NCBI GenBank assembly: GCA_016165875.1
Contig: JABBOT010000012.1
Span: 14,019,822-14,083,821 of the forward strand
Reading direction: 5' to 3'
Length of the DNA: 64,000 bases
Source of the DNA: Acanthopleura granulata
Taxonomy: Eukaryota; Mollusca; Polyplacophora; Chitonida; Chitonidae
Shown one piece after another: positions 1 through 12,890 of the stretch. Under the pieces are notes generated by a model. It had not been told where the DNA came from, searched no databases, and saw only the letters and a program-made list of their open reading frames with translations. The position numbers and the translations under genes were made by a program. Every line of letters starts with the position of its first letter. Positions within the stretch are counted from its first letter, which is position 1.

Positions 1-820
1 CCACAAAGTTGAGGCCCAGTTGTACTAACTGTTGGTCCTTGTCCCATTGCCTCTGGCTACCATAACAAGCTAGCCACTTGTTCCCACAATATTATTAGGG
101 GTAGTTAAACTATCTATGCACCATAGTTGACTAGAAAGCTTTTATCTTGACTGGGTGAAAACCTCAAACAATACTGTTGTGTTTGTGAGTTATTACCTCT
201 GCCTAATCGGGTTATGCTTTATGAATTTACTAAGAGTTCAGGAATATGTGAATGCGGAATACAATGTCCAATAGAAAACAAAGGATTATCATTATGATAT
301 GTGTGTGTACTCTGATTATACATGTCAAGAACCTCTTGTAGACCAATGAATGTTCCTTGTGAACAGGTAGCAGATAGTATCTGAAGATGGTAATTAAAGC
401 AAACAAATGAAAAAAAAGCAGTTATTTAAATAGTTGCATACAGTAGGCAACTTTAGATTAAAAGAGAGTTCTGGACAAGTAAAACCCTCAAAAACAAAGT
501 GAAAGTATGATAGATGCAATGTTTTAAATCTATCAGTAACAATTTTCAGGCTTATCTTAACCCATGTACAAGAAAGAGAGAGTCCCTCTTCCTTGACCTC
601 TTATTCCATTTCCCTGGACTTTTCTTGGAAGGACTGATGTGTTTATGTTCATTGCACATGGGGTTAATGCCTTTTATAGTCCACTTGAAACCATTATCCA
701 GATTTCAGGAGCTAGTCAATGTGAATTACAAGTTTACCTGTATGCATGTGTAAATGCTGTAGTTTACCATCAAGGTTAATACCCGGCTGAACTGTCTTAA
801 ACACACATCTCATGTTCATT

Positions 821-993
821 ATATAGTTATAAAATGTGGGAAGGTCTGCCAGCAACCTGCAGATGGTCGTGGGTTTCCCCCGCGCTCTGCCAAGTTTACT
901 CCCACCAAAATCCTGGCTGTCGTCGTAGAAGTGAAATATTCTTGAGTTTGGCGTAAAACACCAATCAAATAAATAAATAAATATAGTTATAAA
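821..993 (+). mobile_element. 5'-truncated RUDI-like V-SINE with 13-bp target-site duplication
   Basis: The element (about 834-980) carries the core AAGGTCTGCCAGCAACCTGC, then GGGTTTCCCCCGCGCTCTGC, and the tail AAAACACCAATCAAATAAAT followed by (AAAT)n. It is flanked by perfect direct repeats of ATATAGTTATAAA at 821-833 and 981-993. The tRNA-like head is absent, so the copy was truncated at its 5' end during target-primed reverse transcription. The intact duplication implies a fairly young insertion. It is one of few clear copies in the CpG-poor half. Confidence 0.85.
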
Positions 994-1460
994 GCAGGAT
1001 TGTTTTTATGATATAGGACAATCTAGGTTTGCACTCCATCATCTGATTAATAGTATTGAATATGAAGTGATGCCTATAATTGCCACTCTGAAAGCTGTCC
1101 ATATCTATACCCCAAACTCTGGTGGCAAAGAGAACATTGAAAATGAGCTTATCAGCTTTTATGTAACTAAGCATGTTATTTCTGTTCCATCTGATAACCT
1201 AGCATAGGCTGTAATTCTTAGCCATTTTATGACTGTTGGACAGTCAAATTCTTTACTATCTCTTTATCTTGGAAATCTCACAGTTGTTCAACTGCCAGTC
1301 CTATTGCCATGGTGTGTTATCTGAGTGTCAGGAACCACAAGAACAAGTTCTTACCACAGGAATGCTTGACCTATTCTCGAAACATGAGAATATATTGTGG
1401 ACATGTGGTTACTTTGTATGTCACATAAAATTTATCTTTTTCCAATTGACCCATGCTCTT

Positions 1461-1605
1461 GATTCTGGTTGATTTGTCCACCTTATAGGGCAACTTGAGA
1501 GGGTTTTTTTTGTAAAGTTCAGTTAATTTCTTGTCAGAAAAAACTTAAGTGTTGGCATTAAAAATATCATTTTAAGGTCTTTACATTCTTCTAGGAGTAC
1601 ATTTT
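1461..1605. repeat. Dispersed repeat A, copy 1
   Basis: About 145 bases match 17,398-17,530 in the same orientation. Shared blocks include TCCACCTTAT, AACTTGAGAG, TTTAAGTGTTG or TTAAGTGTTG, and ATCATTTTAAGG. The copies are diverged with small indels, so this is an old interspersed repeat or an old duplication. I see no terminal inverted repeats and no coding content. Confidence 0.55.
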
Positions 1606-2109
1606 ATAGCTCAGCTTTGGGGGAAATTTAACAGTTAATGGTGTTTCAGTTCTTGAACCAAGTGGGATTTATCACTTTCTGACAAGTGGTACTGAGATGT
1701 TGGCAAAATGATGGTATGTCTGTGTAACAGTAGGTGTGATACCAAGGCTGTGTTTACAGTTATGTCGACTTGACTCTAGTGATACTGACCCAGTGGCTCT
1801 GTCTGCCCCAGCTAAATGACCAGAGGACATGAGCGCATGCAGAATGGGGTAACACCATCCAGGTGCACCCTCCAGCCATGGGCCCCATGTTACAGGGTCC
1901 TGTGGTGCAAATCCATGTACAAACACAGCAATGTGGCACCTCAAACCAGACTAGAGAGTGAGAGAGTCACTGGAGATGGGCAGTCAGGCCTGACAGTGGT
2001 AGATCATCAAGAGCTGTCTAGTTGATGGAGATAGCCAAATGTAGCGACTGTGAAATAGTAAAACTGCTTCAGGCAGTTCTTCATGTGAGATCACCCAATC
2101 TGAGGATCT

Positions 2110-2157
2110 GAAAAAAAAAAAAAAAAAAAAAAAAGAGAGAGAGAGAAAAAAAAAATT
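2110..2157. repeat. A-rich simple repeat
   Basis: A run of A residues is followed by (GA)n and a second A run. Such tracts are common in introns. A pyrimidine-rich stretch (CCTCTCCTCCTCCTTCCCC) follows from about 2,166. No gene is implied. Confidence 0.85.
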
Positions 2158-2652
2158 GAGCCTCAACCTCTCCTCCTCCTTCCCCTTTCAACCCTACTAC
2201 ACTCTTTTACCCCCCAAGGGCCTCATATTGTCTGGTCATTAAACATGCATTTGGGTTTTGTCACTATCTGCTAATGGCTATCCTCTCATTTTATCACAGT
2301 CATATTACTTACATATCATTTTAATCTCCACCATGTTTTTTTCTTTTTGCTTTATATGCAGTCAGTTTGCATGGTGATGATGTAGAAGTAAATATCAAAT
2401 GAAGGATAAAACCTCTTTTATTGAGGTAAATTGTATAACTTATCTTAAGCATGTCGAATGGAAAACCGCCGTTAACTTTTGATAAATGCTTGCATTTCAA
2501 ACCCCTGCATACGTACATGAAGTTATTCATACAAGAGGCATTCACTTTAAAGCTCCACAACTCACATTCTGTTTATCTTTCAGATCTCTGTATTAACTTT
2601 AAACAGATATCAGTAGTGCAGGTGCATGTTTATTTTTTCCCTTTTTTTGCAG

Positions 2653-2823
2653 TTGATGATGTGAAGAAATGTTTACCAGACAGAGCAGAGTGTTACCGTA
2701 TATTGCAACAAAAGAGAAAAAAACAAGCATGTTGTCAATTTGTCAAGTCCTACAGCAATACAGAGTATTTCTCATGTAGATATATGTATTCAGTATTGTA
2801 CTCTGTAATACATCACTATCTGG
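2653..2823 (+). CDS. Weak candidate internal exon, unidentified
   Basis: A very strong 3' splice site, a pyrimidine tract ending in CCCTTTTTTTGCAG, precedes an open frame beginning (phase 2) DDVKKCLPDRAECYRILQQK. Only one frame stays open after the acceptor. The 3' boundary is uncertain: GTATAT at 2,698 or GTGAAT at 2,824 could serve as donor, and neither is good. The first 25 codons look more protein-like than the rest. I do not recognise the protein. It may be a real short exon or an unused acceptor in an intron. Confidence 0.25.
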
Positions 2824-2873
2824 GTGAATACTTGTTACACTGTTGAGGAGCAGCATTGAACTTTTCTTCACAG

Positions 2874-3038
2874 GGTCTGTATGATCTGCTAATAAGTAGA
2901 AGTATACAGAAAACAGTTGAACAATTATTTAAGCATTACACATTCTTGCCTTGGCCGTTCATAAGGACATATCTGTTTTTTAGAATCAGTGCTAAACAGG
3001 CAGAGCTAGGATTTCAAAATTCTAGATTAAGGAAGTAA
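2874..3038 (+). CDS. Weak candidate exon, unidentified
   Basis: An acceptor-like sequence (AACTTTTCTTCACAG) ends at 2,873, and only the frame starting GLYDLLISRSIQKTVEQLFK is open, running to a stop at 3,036-3,038. The first half resembles an amphipathic helix. The later half is AT-rich and looks like intron. No good donor is visible and the phase does not join convincingly to the candidate at 2,653. This may be chance. Confidence 0.15.
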   Translation, partial: GLYDLLISRSIQKTVEQLFKHYTFLPWPFIRTYLFFRISAKQAELGFQNSRLRK

Positions 3039-3524
3039 GCTGCTTTGCCATAAACTTCAACAATAGATAATCAACATTTTTTTTTTCATTGAAATATTAT
3101 CTTTCTAACTATCAAGATGCATTGGATGTTTGTTGTTCTGTTTTGAGTAAGATTTGACAACAGTCTCTTGCAGATTAGAACAGTTTAGGCTCATGGCCTC
3201 CTCTCGTTAGCCCATCAGCACAATATCCCTTTTTTCTCAAGTTTTGCTTATATTACATTATACACTTTACCACCCTAACATATCTTGTTTACCTTATCTG
3301 CTGTTAATTTTTTGTTAATGACTCCATTTAAAAGTGTACTTGGACTTGTTTGTCCCATTTCTGGCTGTAATATTGCAGATGTGGCTTTTCAGCCATAATC
3401 GTTCAGTCATTTGCTCTGTGTGGCTCTTTACCTTTAAAGACGCATGTTCATATCTGCTTGTCATTGCTTAAACTGCATCTTTAAGTCAGTGAGTTTGTCA
3501 GACGCCTGGCCAATGAGCTGCTAT

Positions 3525-3640
3525 AGTGTACCTTGGGTTTCCCCCACTGGTTTTCTCCACCCGTAAACCTGACTGCCGTGATGTAAGTGAAAAATTCTTG
3601 AGGAAGGCGTTGAAACACCAATGAGATAGCCAAACATTTT
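3525..3640 (+). mobile_element. Degenerate V-SINE fragment
   Basis: The order GGGTTTCCCCC, GGTTTTCTCCACCC, CTGACTGCCGTGATGTAAGTG, ATTCTTGAGGAAGGCGTTG and AACACCAATGAGATA matches the core and tail of the SINE family seen elsewhere in the window. The copy is diverged and has lost CpG. It is an old insertion in the CpG-poor domain. Confidence 0.6.
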
Positions 3641-6600
3641 TTGCAGAATGTATCTTATAACATGTCATGTGCTTCTTGTACACTGTAAGTGGTTGTTTGT
3701 GGATATATGTTCTGAAGCATGAGTCTTCTGAACATGAGTATCAGCTGTTAGAATATATGAGTGGCTGTCCTATTGTCTGTGTAATTTGTAACAAAGCTAA
3801 TGCTGAAGCCACTTAGCAGAGAATGTTGGTTTTACCATGACACAATCAGGCAGTTATTCCCGGACTCTCTGATAACAACACATCGCATTGTTTCCCTGGT
3901 TTTATTGTCAGGTCACTGTGTACAGATTTTTGTGTCAAATTTCCGCTGAGTTGCTGATGGACAAGAGAGTTTAACTTCTTTCTAGTTGTTGATTTGGCTT
4001 GTAGGGATATCTTTTCTGAAATGTGCTGAAAAAAAGTTCTAATATATTTGTATCAATTTCAGGCTTGTTTTGGTGTTGTAAAGGTGGACATTTTCTGGGT
4101 TTGTAAAAATGCATTGTCATTAATACTGGATTTTTAGACCAAAGACTTCTGATCATTGTCTAGTTTTCACTGAAGAAACCTTTTCAGCTCTGATAAAAGG
4201 ATGGTTCAGAGTATTGCATGTATAAGATAGCATCCCCTAAGAGGATGTGTCATTTGTTTTAACCTACAATTCATGGTAGTGTATTATTTCCTGTTTACTG
4301 CTACTTTTTGTTACTCTAAATAGGAGCGATATTAGGTTTAAATGAATTATTAGCTCTAAATAGGGTTGTATGTTCAACAAGTAACTCCATGGTCAGTGCT
4401 GACACTTCTATTGCTGTCGAATAGATCTCCAGCTGATTTTAACGTTATGACCTGTCAGTCCACTAGTTATGGACAATTTAAAGCAGTACTGGTATATGAT
4501 CTTTGAACTTACATCATTGAATTGGAGTTTAATGCCAAGGATTTTTTGACAGTGGTCATGTGAACGTGACAGGAAACCTACGTCCCTGAGATAACCTACC
4601 ACCTTTTTGCCAGATACCTAACAATCACCAGACATAAAACCACATGACAAGTAAGAGCTGGATTTAAATCTCATTTGTTGCAGGTCAATTGGTGATAGCT
4701 TGAGGATGGAGCATTGGCTTACCAGTTTAAATGCTGGCTAAGATTTTGTTTTTATAAGTCCGGTTTCATGGTCATCAAGTTTTCTCCTCAAGTTTCTTAT
4801 GGGCAATAATTTCTGTCGGAGAAAATACATAGACTTTGGATAGAACAAATGAGCAAGAGGATTGCTGAACCAGAGAAGTGGAACAAGCATGGGCAAAACT
4901 GGCATTTTTGATGTTTATAATACCCAAAGGGTATCAAGGTGTGAAGTCTAGTGGGAATTATGCTCAGTGTCCAGAGGAGGAGTTGTGAAGCCATGCTGCT
5001 GCCCACCGTGTGTTGTTGACCATCCCTCCCCTCTCTGACGTAAGTGTGAAAGGCTGTTTCGTCAGCAAACTGAAGCTGCCATATTCTTTGGCACATGAAG
5101 TAAATAGCAACATGGACTTCACTATTCCCCTGAGAGGAATTTTAAGTTTTTGAATTCTGAAGCTGTCTTATTTTTATGCTGTTTATGCTGTTTGAATTTC
5201 TATCCACCTGTGTGTAGTGTTCCTGGTTGTACGTGCATGCACCAGTGAGACAGCATGGTCTGTGAAGGAAGGTGTGGTCTGGTAGACAAGTGGTGACAGA
5301 CTGCAGAAAGAGGCAGGGGCTTACATAACCAAGGGAGGATAGCATCACACAGAAACAGCACAAGGGTGATTTACAGTGGCTGAGTAAACAGTGTGACAGT
5401 GGTCGCAGATCAGGGGGAGTGGGCCAGAGGGACCAGGACTGTTATCAGTACCTGAGGGTAACAAGGTGATGTAATGGTCAGTGTCTGGATGTCTGCGGCC
5501 TGTATGTGTTACCCACAGCTCACAGGCTGACACTGTTTGAGTTAGGCTCAGTCTGCTGAACAAGGCTGATTAGACCCCCTGATTGACTGCATCAGCCCCA
5601 TATCCCTCCACACATCCCCTCCAGGTGGGTAAATAAGACACTTAAGGCATGGCATGAGGAACTTCATCAGGCTTACGTGTGTTAGTGATAAACACGATTG
5701 CTTTAAGTTAAATTAACAACATTGACCTGCCCATTTTGTCTCAAGAGGTATGTTTGTTACACAGATAACGAAAGTTTTTACACCAAGAAACCCATAAGAC
5801 TGAACACCCTCATGATCTTGAAAGATATTTTTGTATAGACCAAATAACACTACAAAAAAATAAATATAAAGAAACATACAGATTGCAGATACAAAGTTAC
5901 AGAAATGAAAACTGTAAAAAATATTTATTACCAAATTTAAAGTTTACAGGAATAACAGATTCAGTCGAGTTCTTCTGAGGTCTACTCCTCAAGAGCCCAT
6001 TGTCTAAAAATACATGTTCAGTCAGTGTTTGTGATGCCAAGGACAGTAATAGAATTGTTTATAGAACAGATTAAGTCTCAGTTCCACTGCTCATCTGTTT
6101 GATGTTCACATAGTCTTAGTAATCGTCTCATGATTTGTTATCCATGTCACAGGTCATCCAACTCATTAGTATAACCTTTTAGTATTGTGGGTCTATTTGA
6201 AACCTCCCAGCAGACAGATACATGCATGTACGAACCTGTTTTTGTGTATAAGTTTGCTGCTGTTTTCTTACCTCCTGATTTTTGCCCCTTTGATAGCTAA
6301 TCTGGCCGATTAACGGATTTATTCTGATTTCACAAGCTAAACCACTTTATCATTTGCTCAATTTTTCTGAGTGCCAAGGTGAAGTGCACTTGTCAGGTGC
6401 ATCCTGAGGCACCATGCATGCAGTACCTGGCCCTAAGCTGCAGCTGACAGATCTAACTAAATGTCATTAAAGATGTGGTGAAGATACAGAGACTTGTGGT
6501 ATGTCGTGGAGCAGAGCATTGCCCAATAGCTGCAGCAGTATCACTGAAAAACCACACGTTGCTCATGTGGTCTACCGGGTGCTTTGTCTCCCATGCTGAC

Positions 6601-9600
6601 AGATGTACTGACTCTCATTTAATCATCATGCAGCTTATTGCAAATCATTAGTCATCTCATTTCTGGAAAACGGCATCGATTATGAGTGAAAGAAAGAAAT
6701 TAATTAATGGGTCATTTCACGAGGATCTATTGCCAAACAAGCTACGTCTGGTGGAAGATACACAACCTTATATTTGAATTGTGTTTTTGGGATTGCTTCC
6801 TTCTAAAGCGTTTTGTTTTTGGTGTATTTTACTCAACACTTGAAAATAAAAGGAAAACAAAGCATGCTCCAGAAAATTTGTCTTTGGTGACATTAACCTA
6901 TGTTTGATAAACTAAGTCAGTTGAAGTGGAATTAAGTCACATAAAATGCAAAAGAAAAAACAAAAGAAATGTCATCTGTACATCTGCTGATTTATGCCTG
7001 TTTTTTCTTACTGATACATTTCTATCTGACAGGTCTTAATGATACATGTGTAGGTTTGCTCCAGGTACAGAAACACATGGGCCTTTATTTTTATAATGTT
7101 TTTATTAAAATGATACAGAATTGAGAAAAAATATCCTTTTAAAGCATTAAGTGCATGGTTGGATAGCTTACAGGTCTAACTCCATGGTCACGTATACCAT
7201 ATCACTGTTAAAAAGTAAGTTTTTTGAATATAATTCCGTACCATAATGGTGTGAAACAGATACAATAGTTTGTAATTTTGGATTATACCACAGGGAAAGT
7301 CCGTTCAAAATGATTAGGCTCTCAGAAACATTGCATGGCAATCTGAATATGGAAGGCATCTAGGAATTACACATGAGGAACCTGTGCTGTACATATGCTG
7401 TTTTCTTCTTTCTCTCCTTTTTTTTTTCTCTTTCTCATTTTTGCTAAATGTAGCCTTTTCTGTGTGAGTCTTAACAAAGAGAACTGTCTTTGGCAGGTTT
7501 TATGATAGGCAGAGCTTGCACAATAGGTGTTGTTGTGGGTGTGTTGGTTCATGTGTTGATCATTGGTGAACAGGAGAGAGCCAAGCAGCCAGTGTACGGG
7601 GACAGGTGACAGCCATACAGGGCGAGGAAACTCCCTCATTACACCAGTAAACATCCCCTAACATGCATACTCACAGGCTTTATGTCACCAGTACCCAGAC
7701 CAAGAAAAAAAAAAAAAAACACTGATAGAAAAACTCCCAGAGGAAATTGTCAACTAATACCATGTTGTGGACATGAATTTCATTTTTGGAAAGTTTGTCT
7801 TAACAGACCAAACAAACATCCGAGGCTGATGTGACCTGTTACTAATGATGCTCTAATTCTGCAACCTGTTTGAATATATGAAACCCCAATTTCTATTGTG
7901 AATGATTTGGACTTGGCTAAAAATGAAAGGTTCTTCATAATTCCTCTGGCCAGAACTGGAGCAAAACCAATTTCTTCTTCTTGTAGATTTCATCTTTTGT
8001 AGGATGTATAGTAATGCCGAATGTGTGGTGGCAAGGTGCCATAATCTGGAGACTAAGTGTACATTGATCACTGGGACATCATTGATTCACCAGGTGAAAT
8101 CAAACTTTCAGACACACTTTTGTCTTTGACAAGGCCATATTTTGTTCTAATGAATTTGTTATCAGGTTTAAAATATGAAAATGTTGTGAAATAAGCTGTT
8201 AAAGAATGTGTCTTAAGATATTGTCTTGAGGTAAATGTATCATATGAATGCCAAGTATTTAAGTGGTTAATGAAAATTGTCCAATACCTGTGTATTGGAT
8301 TTATTCAGCAGTTAGCAGTTCCACTTCAACAAATTACTTCTGGAAATTACTTCTTCATGAAGTAGCCTTGATGCCTTCAAGTCCAGCAGGTAACCAGCAT
8401 TGCTGACCAGAAAGGATTACCATAGGCCTATCCTTTATCATCCAAGGCACTATGCAATCAGGTGACATTGATTAAGGATTGTCTGCGTAATTGGTGTCTC
8501 AGCCAGACAAGACTGGTCAGTGTTGGTCCAGTCTCTGGTCAGTTGTCTGCTGACCAGCTGATCCAACAAAGGGCTCAGGCTGACAGCCAGTGAGAGGAAG
8601 TCCCTTACATCATCAATCTGTTCCAGGATGTGTCAGGCTATATGATCATAGACTGGCTTTTGTACTTCCTTCCCCTTCAGCACATGACCCCCAGCTCTGG
8701 ACTCCATCCTTGCTCCTTTATACACCTCTATCCTTGCAACTTTACCCCAACACCATGTCACTCCTGTGTTATGTTTTCTCCTGACACATGGCATGAGCAT
8801 TTTACTCCTCATTTATTTGAGATGAAACCATACTGACGACACGATACAAAGCTAGATTATTTTAATAAAAAGTAAATTTTTGTCAAGCAGTGCTCTTGAG
8901 ACGTAATCATGGATGAAAAGTTAGGTGATAAAAAGTAATTGTAATAATCGTAGAGAATTACTTGATTGGTTCGTACAGCAGCTTTATTTTGTCTGTAGTT
9001 TAAGAGTAGAGCCTACCTGATCACAAAACAAAAATGAACATATACATACATATATGTTATAAAGGAACAGTGGTGTGACCAAGAATGGTATTGACATAAC
9101 AATTAAACTCACTAAGGCATATAATGGTTAAATCTGATAAGCGTTATATATATATCTAACCTTGAACTTGATCAAGCTGGAAAGAACTTATTATAAGTAG
9201 GCAAATAACAGGACTAACTTTACTTTAAGAGCTCTTAGCTGTATGTGTTTGTTCCAGTAAAGAAAACCCGACAGGAACTTGGCAGTGTGCCTTAATCCTT
9301 GTGGGAAAAGGTCAGTTTCCAAGTTGTCATCGTAAATGTTGTAGTTAAACATGCTTTTGGTTTAGTTAACTTACAACTGTAAGCAAATCTCAGTTCAAAA
9401 ATGCTCATTGTTTTTATAATTGATGTCTGCTTAAATGTTCTTAATGATGCCATAAGTGAAACATTATTATTAACAGCAGCTAATTATTTGAAGACCTTTA
9501 CTGGCTTTTTCTGCATAAGGGAATTATTCTCACTGCTGAAAATCAACACATCACAGAATCTGTGTACATGTAGATATAATTCGGCCAGTGCTTTAAAGAT

Positions 9601-10289
9601 GGACAACGCGAGAAAATCGGCCAAGGGAGTTTATGTGGGCTCACCACTCCCCTTTATCCATAAACATTAATCAGATAAATAAATGCAGAAAGGATTATTG
9701 GGAAGTTTTCACCTTTGAAGATGACGAGCAACTGTATATGTGTCTGAAGCCACTTCTTCGTGTGCTTGACTTGTAATTAGGGTTCATTTGCTGGACCGGT
9801 TAATATTTCTCATTTCCCCTCTCTTGTGTCACCTTCCTGCTACACTGTGGCTGTCTCACTTGGTTACAATATGCCAGAGATGTTATAACACTAACAGGGT
9901 AGCAGAGGTATATGATTAGATTTATTTGTTCTTTGAACGCATCAACAAGGAATCCCTTTCATGAGCTGTCTGGCAAAACCCGTCCTTTTCTCTGGGAACC
10001 ACAGAATGTCTTGAAGCTGTTAAAAAGGACAGAGTAACACATAAGTTGGGACCGATGGTCAGCTTCCAGACCAAGATCCAAGCATCTTCAATACTCTGGC
10101 CAATTGTCTGACATGTAGATATAAACACGGCCACTAGAGGTAGACCTGGAACCGGTGCAACAGGATCAAGGTGTCATAACAGTTTGAGCACCAGGCACCA
10201 GATGGCGCTGTCATTGACGCCCGTTGTAATGAGCCCCAGATTTGCACCCAGATGATCTGCTTGTACTTGTCTCAATATGGTAGAGATTG
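3641..10289. other. Intron-like stretch with no recognised gene
   Basis: The sequence is AT-rich, with poly-A and poly-T runs (for example near 7,420 and 7,710) and no convincing exon. Minus-strand open frames near 4.80-5.10, 5.35-5.56 and 7.37-7.65 kb lack credible splice signals. Around 8,510-8,560 short CTGGTCAG and CTGACCAG motifs recur. A small CpG cluster lies at 9,580-9,630. Confidence 0.5.
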
Positions 10290-10291
10290 AG

Positions 10292-10432
10292 TAGCTGATG
10301 ATGAGGTGATAAGTATTGTGTTCTCCTGGCCCCCTCCCCAGCCCCTTCAGTTATCTGCTGTGATGGTAATAGAGCTGTACACCATCACAGCAGGCAATCA
10401 CCTCGTATAAATACTTACCAACATCAGCTAAA
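10292..10432. repeat. Imperfect fold-back with a perfect 13-bp inner stem
   Basis: CTGCTGTGATGGT at 10,355-10,367 is the exact reverse complement of ACCATCACAGCAG at 10,381-10,393, with a 13-base loop. The symmetry extends outward imperfectly: AGCTGATGATGAGGTGATAA on the left pairs with AATCACCTCG...TACTTACCAACATCAGCT on the right. The remains of a short fold-back transposon or a structured RNA element are both possible. Confidence 0.6.
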
Positions 10433-12249
10433 TACTTACCAGCATAAGCAGGTCATAAGATACCTGGGAATTTACTTGATGCTTATAGGATGTGCAAGGA
10501 TTCACGAATGGGATTATACAGGAGTGCATGAGTGAAGTTTCACATTGGGAATTTCAAACTAATGCTGTTTACATTATCACATGATGTTGTCGTACGATCT
10601 GCTCTTTTTTTTTCTGCATTGTTGAATATTTCTAGTGGCATTTTTTTAGCATTAAGGGTGAAATTAGAGTATCCACATTCAGTTTTGATGAAGATAATGT
10701 TTTGATTTTCAGGGAAATAACAACAATGAATCAAGCGTGATATTTACATTCCACAATATAGCATTCCAAGTCTGTATCTCAACACCCAATGGCCTAAAAC
10801 ACCACTTCCATCTGGACTTTGATGAATGTATGCTTGTCTTACAGTGCAAGTTATATTTCATCAGTTCATGCTTTTGACTGTAAACGTAGTGTTAACAGAC
10901 CTTGTCACTGTTGAAAACTTATCATAGTGCATGTATGAAATACGGCTCTTATGTATTCATTGTTTATTATTTGCCTAATTGTGGAAGACTGGCCATGATG
11001 CTTTTATTGACCAATTGCAGTGGTCAATCAAAATAAGTTGGCCCACTACAATTGTACTGCTAAAAGTACTACCTCAGTCACCTAGAAAACTAGAAATTTG
11101 TTGACTGTGCCTCCATTTTTGCCTGTCAAGTTATCCTATAATGAAAAATTTGAATATGAATACATTTTTTGCATGTGGTTATTGTTGTTATGTCAATCAG
11201 TCAGTTATTAAAGATATAACATAAGTATTTACTGTCATGTTTTTTTTTCTCTGGCAATTACTTCGTGCTGTCTAACTCAGCCCTGCACTACACAGAGCCT
11301 CATTAAGCATAATTAGTCTCTTTATACCCGCACACTGGTAAGTAGAAACCTGGAATTGGTCCAGCATTGGCAGTTTCCAGGTGTTTTGACTGGAATGCGA
11401 TCTCAGGGCGAATCTCCCAGCTTCATCAACAGGTCCTTATGTCAGATGGAATTTAGGAAATCCATGTCTGTTTACATCTGTGTGAGCTCTGTCAGCCTCC
11501 TAGGTACTGTACAAGAAACTTCTATTTCCAGCAACATCTCACCTTAGCTGATATTTTCCACGTACTCTGGCATGCTTTTTACCACATTCCAAACTGTCAT
11601 TGTTAATTCTAATTAGAAATGAATTCGAAAAAGGTACACTTAGGAGCGCTGCCTAAAATCTTGATCTATTTGAAGTGTAGCTTGGAGCCAGTGTTTGTAA
11701 TGAGCAGGCCAAATGGAGTTTACTTGACTGTTAAAAGTGGACTCCCCACCAATTACCATTTCTACCCTACTTCACATTCCTCTTTCTGTTAATGAGTGCA
11801 TTCTCAGCTCAAAGCTCTGTCTGTGCATATCCCCAGCCGGATGGTAAGTTCAACCAGGCCATCCATGTCAGTACATATTGGTGGTAAATAAACCAGAGCA
11901 ATGTCTTCAAAGTTCTGCATTCGGCTCACTTGTTGTACTAGTGTATGATTACCGAGACTGTAAAGAAAGACTGGATATATCACTAACTCGTATTGGCAGA
12001 AAGGTACATTCAAAGGATATTATCAAAGGAATTGATGTTGTGTTTAATAAAGCAAACACAACAGTGAAACCTTGTTACTGCTATTTTAGGATAATTAATG
12101 AAAGATGTGTCATTTGTAAGAGGCCAGTCGATGAAATAAAATTGTTAGATGAAAACAGTAATGAGGAAACTGGCTGTGAAAAGTCATTGTGTTGAAATTA
12201 GTGGCTAAGTAGTCCAATTCAGATGGAGATGTCACAGTAGCCTGCATTC
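10433..12249. other. Intron-like stretch, nothing recognised
   Basis: AT-rich sequence. An open frame at 11,878-12,195 ends just before the 30-bp array. It has a cysteine-containing tail but no clear acceptor or donor, so I do not call it a gene. Confidence 0.5.
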
Positions 12250-12890
12250 TTAGATTGGGCCACCATCCAGGAACCAGTCATGGATTAGGCAACACTTTGG
12301 AAACCAGTTATAGATTTGGCAACCAGAAATGGTTAGATTGTTCAATAGGCATGAAATCAGCCGTAGACATGACAACAGTCAAGAAATCAGTGATAGATTG
12401 GCCTGGGCACCAGTCAGAAATTTGGCAGCACTCAGGGAATCAGTCATCAATTGAGCAGCCCTCGCTGAACCAGCCTTACATTGATCAGTCATTCATGAAA
12501 ACTGGGCAACTGGCAGGTAGCTCCAGTGTAGTCGTAGAAAGAGATAGTTATGAAACCATTCAAAGACTGAGTTAGATAACTAGGGAATCAGTCTGGGCAA
12601 TAGCCCTAGAAATATTCACGTCTTGTGCAATAGAGAGCTTGGGAACCGGTCAGAAAGTAGCCAAAATCAGGTAGGCAGACATGGATTGGGCAACAGAGAA
12701 CTAGGGAACCAGTCGTATAGTAGCCAATGATGTCAGGTAACCAGACATGGATTGGGCAATGGAGTACTGAGGAACTGGTCATAGAGAAAGCAACAGTCAG
12801 TTAGCCAGACATGGTTTCTCAGTAGTCCTAGGAACAGTCATAGATTGTGCAATAGAAAGCTGTGGTACCAGCCATAGACTGGGCAAGGTA
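12250..12890. repeat. Degenerate 30-bp minisatellite
   Basis: About 20 diverged units resemble ACCAGTCATAGATTGGGCAA plus about ten more bases. Several consecutive units are exactly 30 bases long, for example ACCAGTCATGGATTAGGCAA plus CACTTTGGAA. Because 30 is a multiple of three, one frame (12,255-12,575) stays open and reads as a loose ten-residue repeat containing NQS or HQS. This is better explained by the array than by a gene. The units are old, with many substitutions and indels toward the right end. Confidence 0.8.

Noticed and set aside
1672..2025. GC-richer segment with frames on both strands
   Set aside because: The acceptor-like CTGTCTGCCCCAG on the plus strand is followed by stops in every frame within a few codons, and the minus frame lacks splice sites.
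9599..9670. Short frame MDNARKSAKGVYVGSPLP with a good start context in a CpG cluster
   Set aside because: Only 23 codons, no donor before the stop and no second signal. It could be a first exon but cannot be supported.
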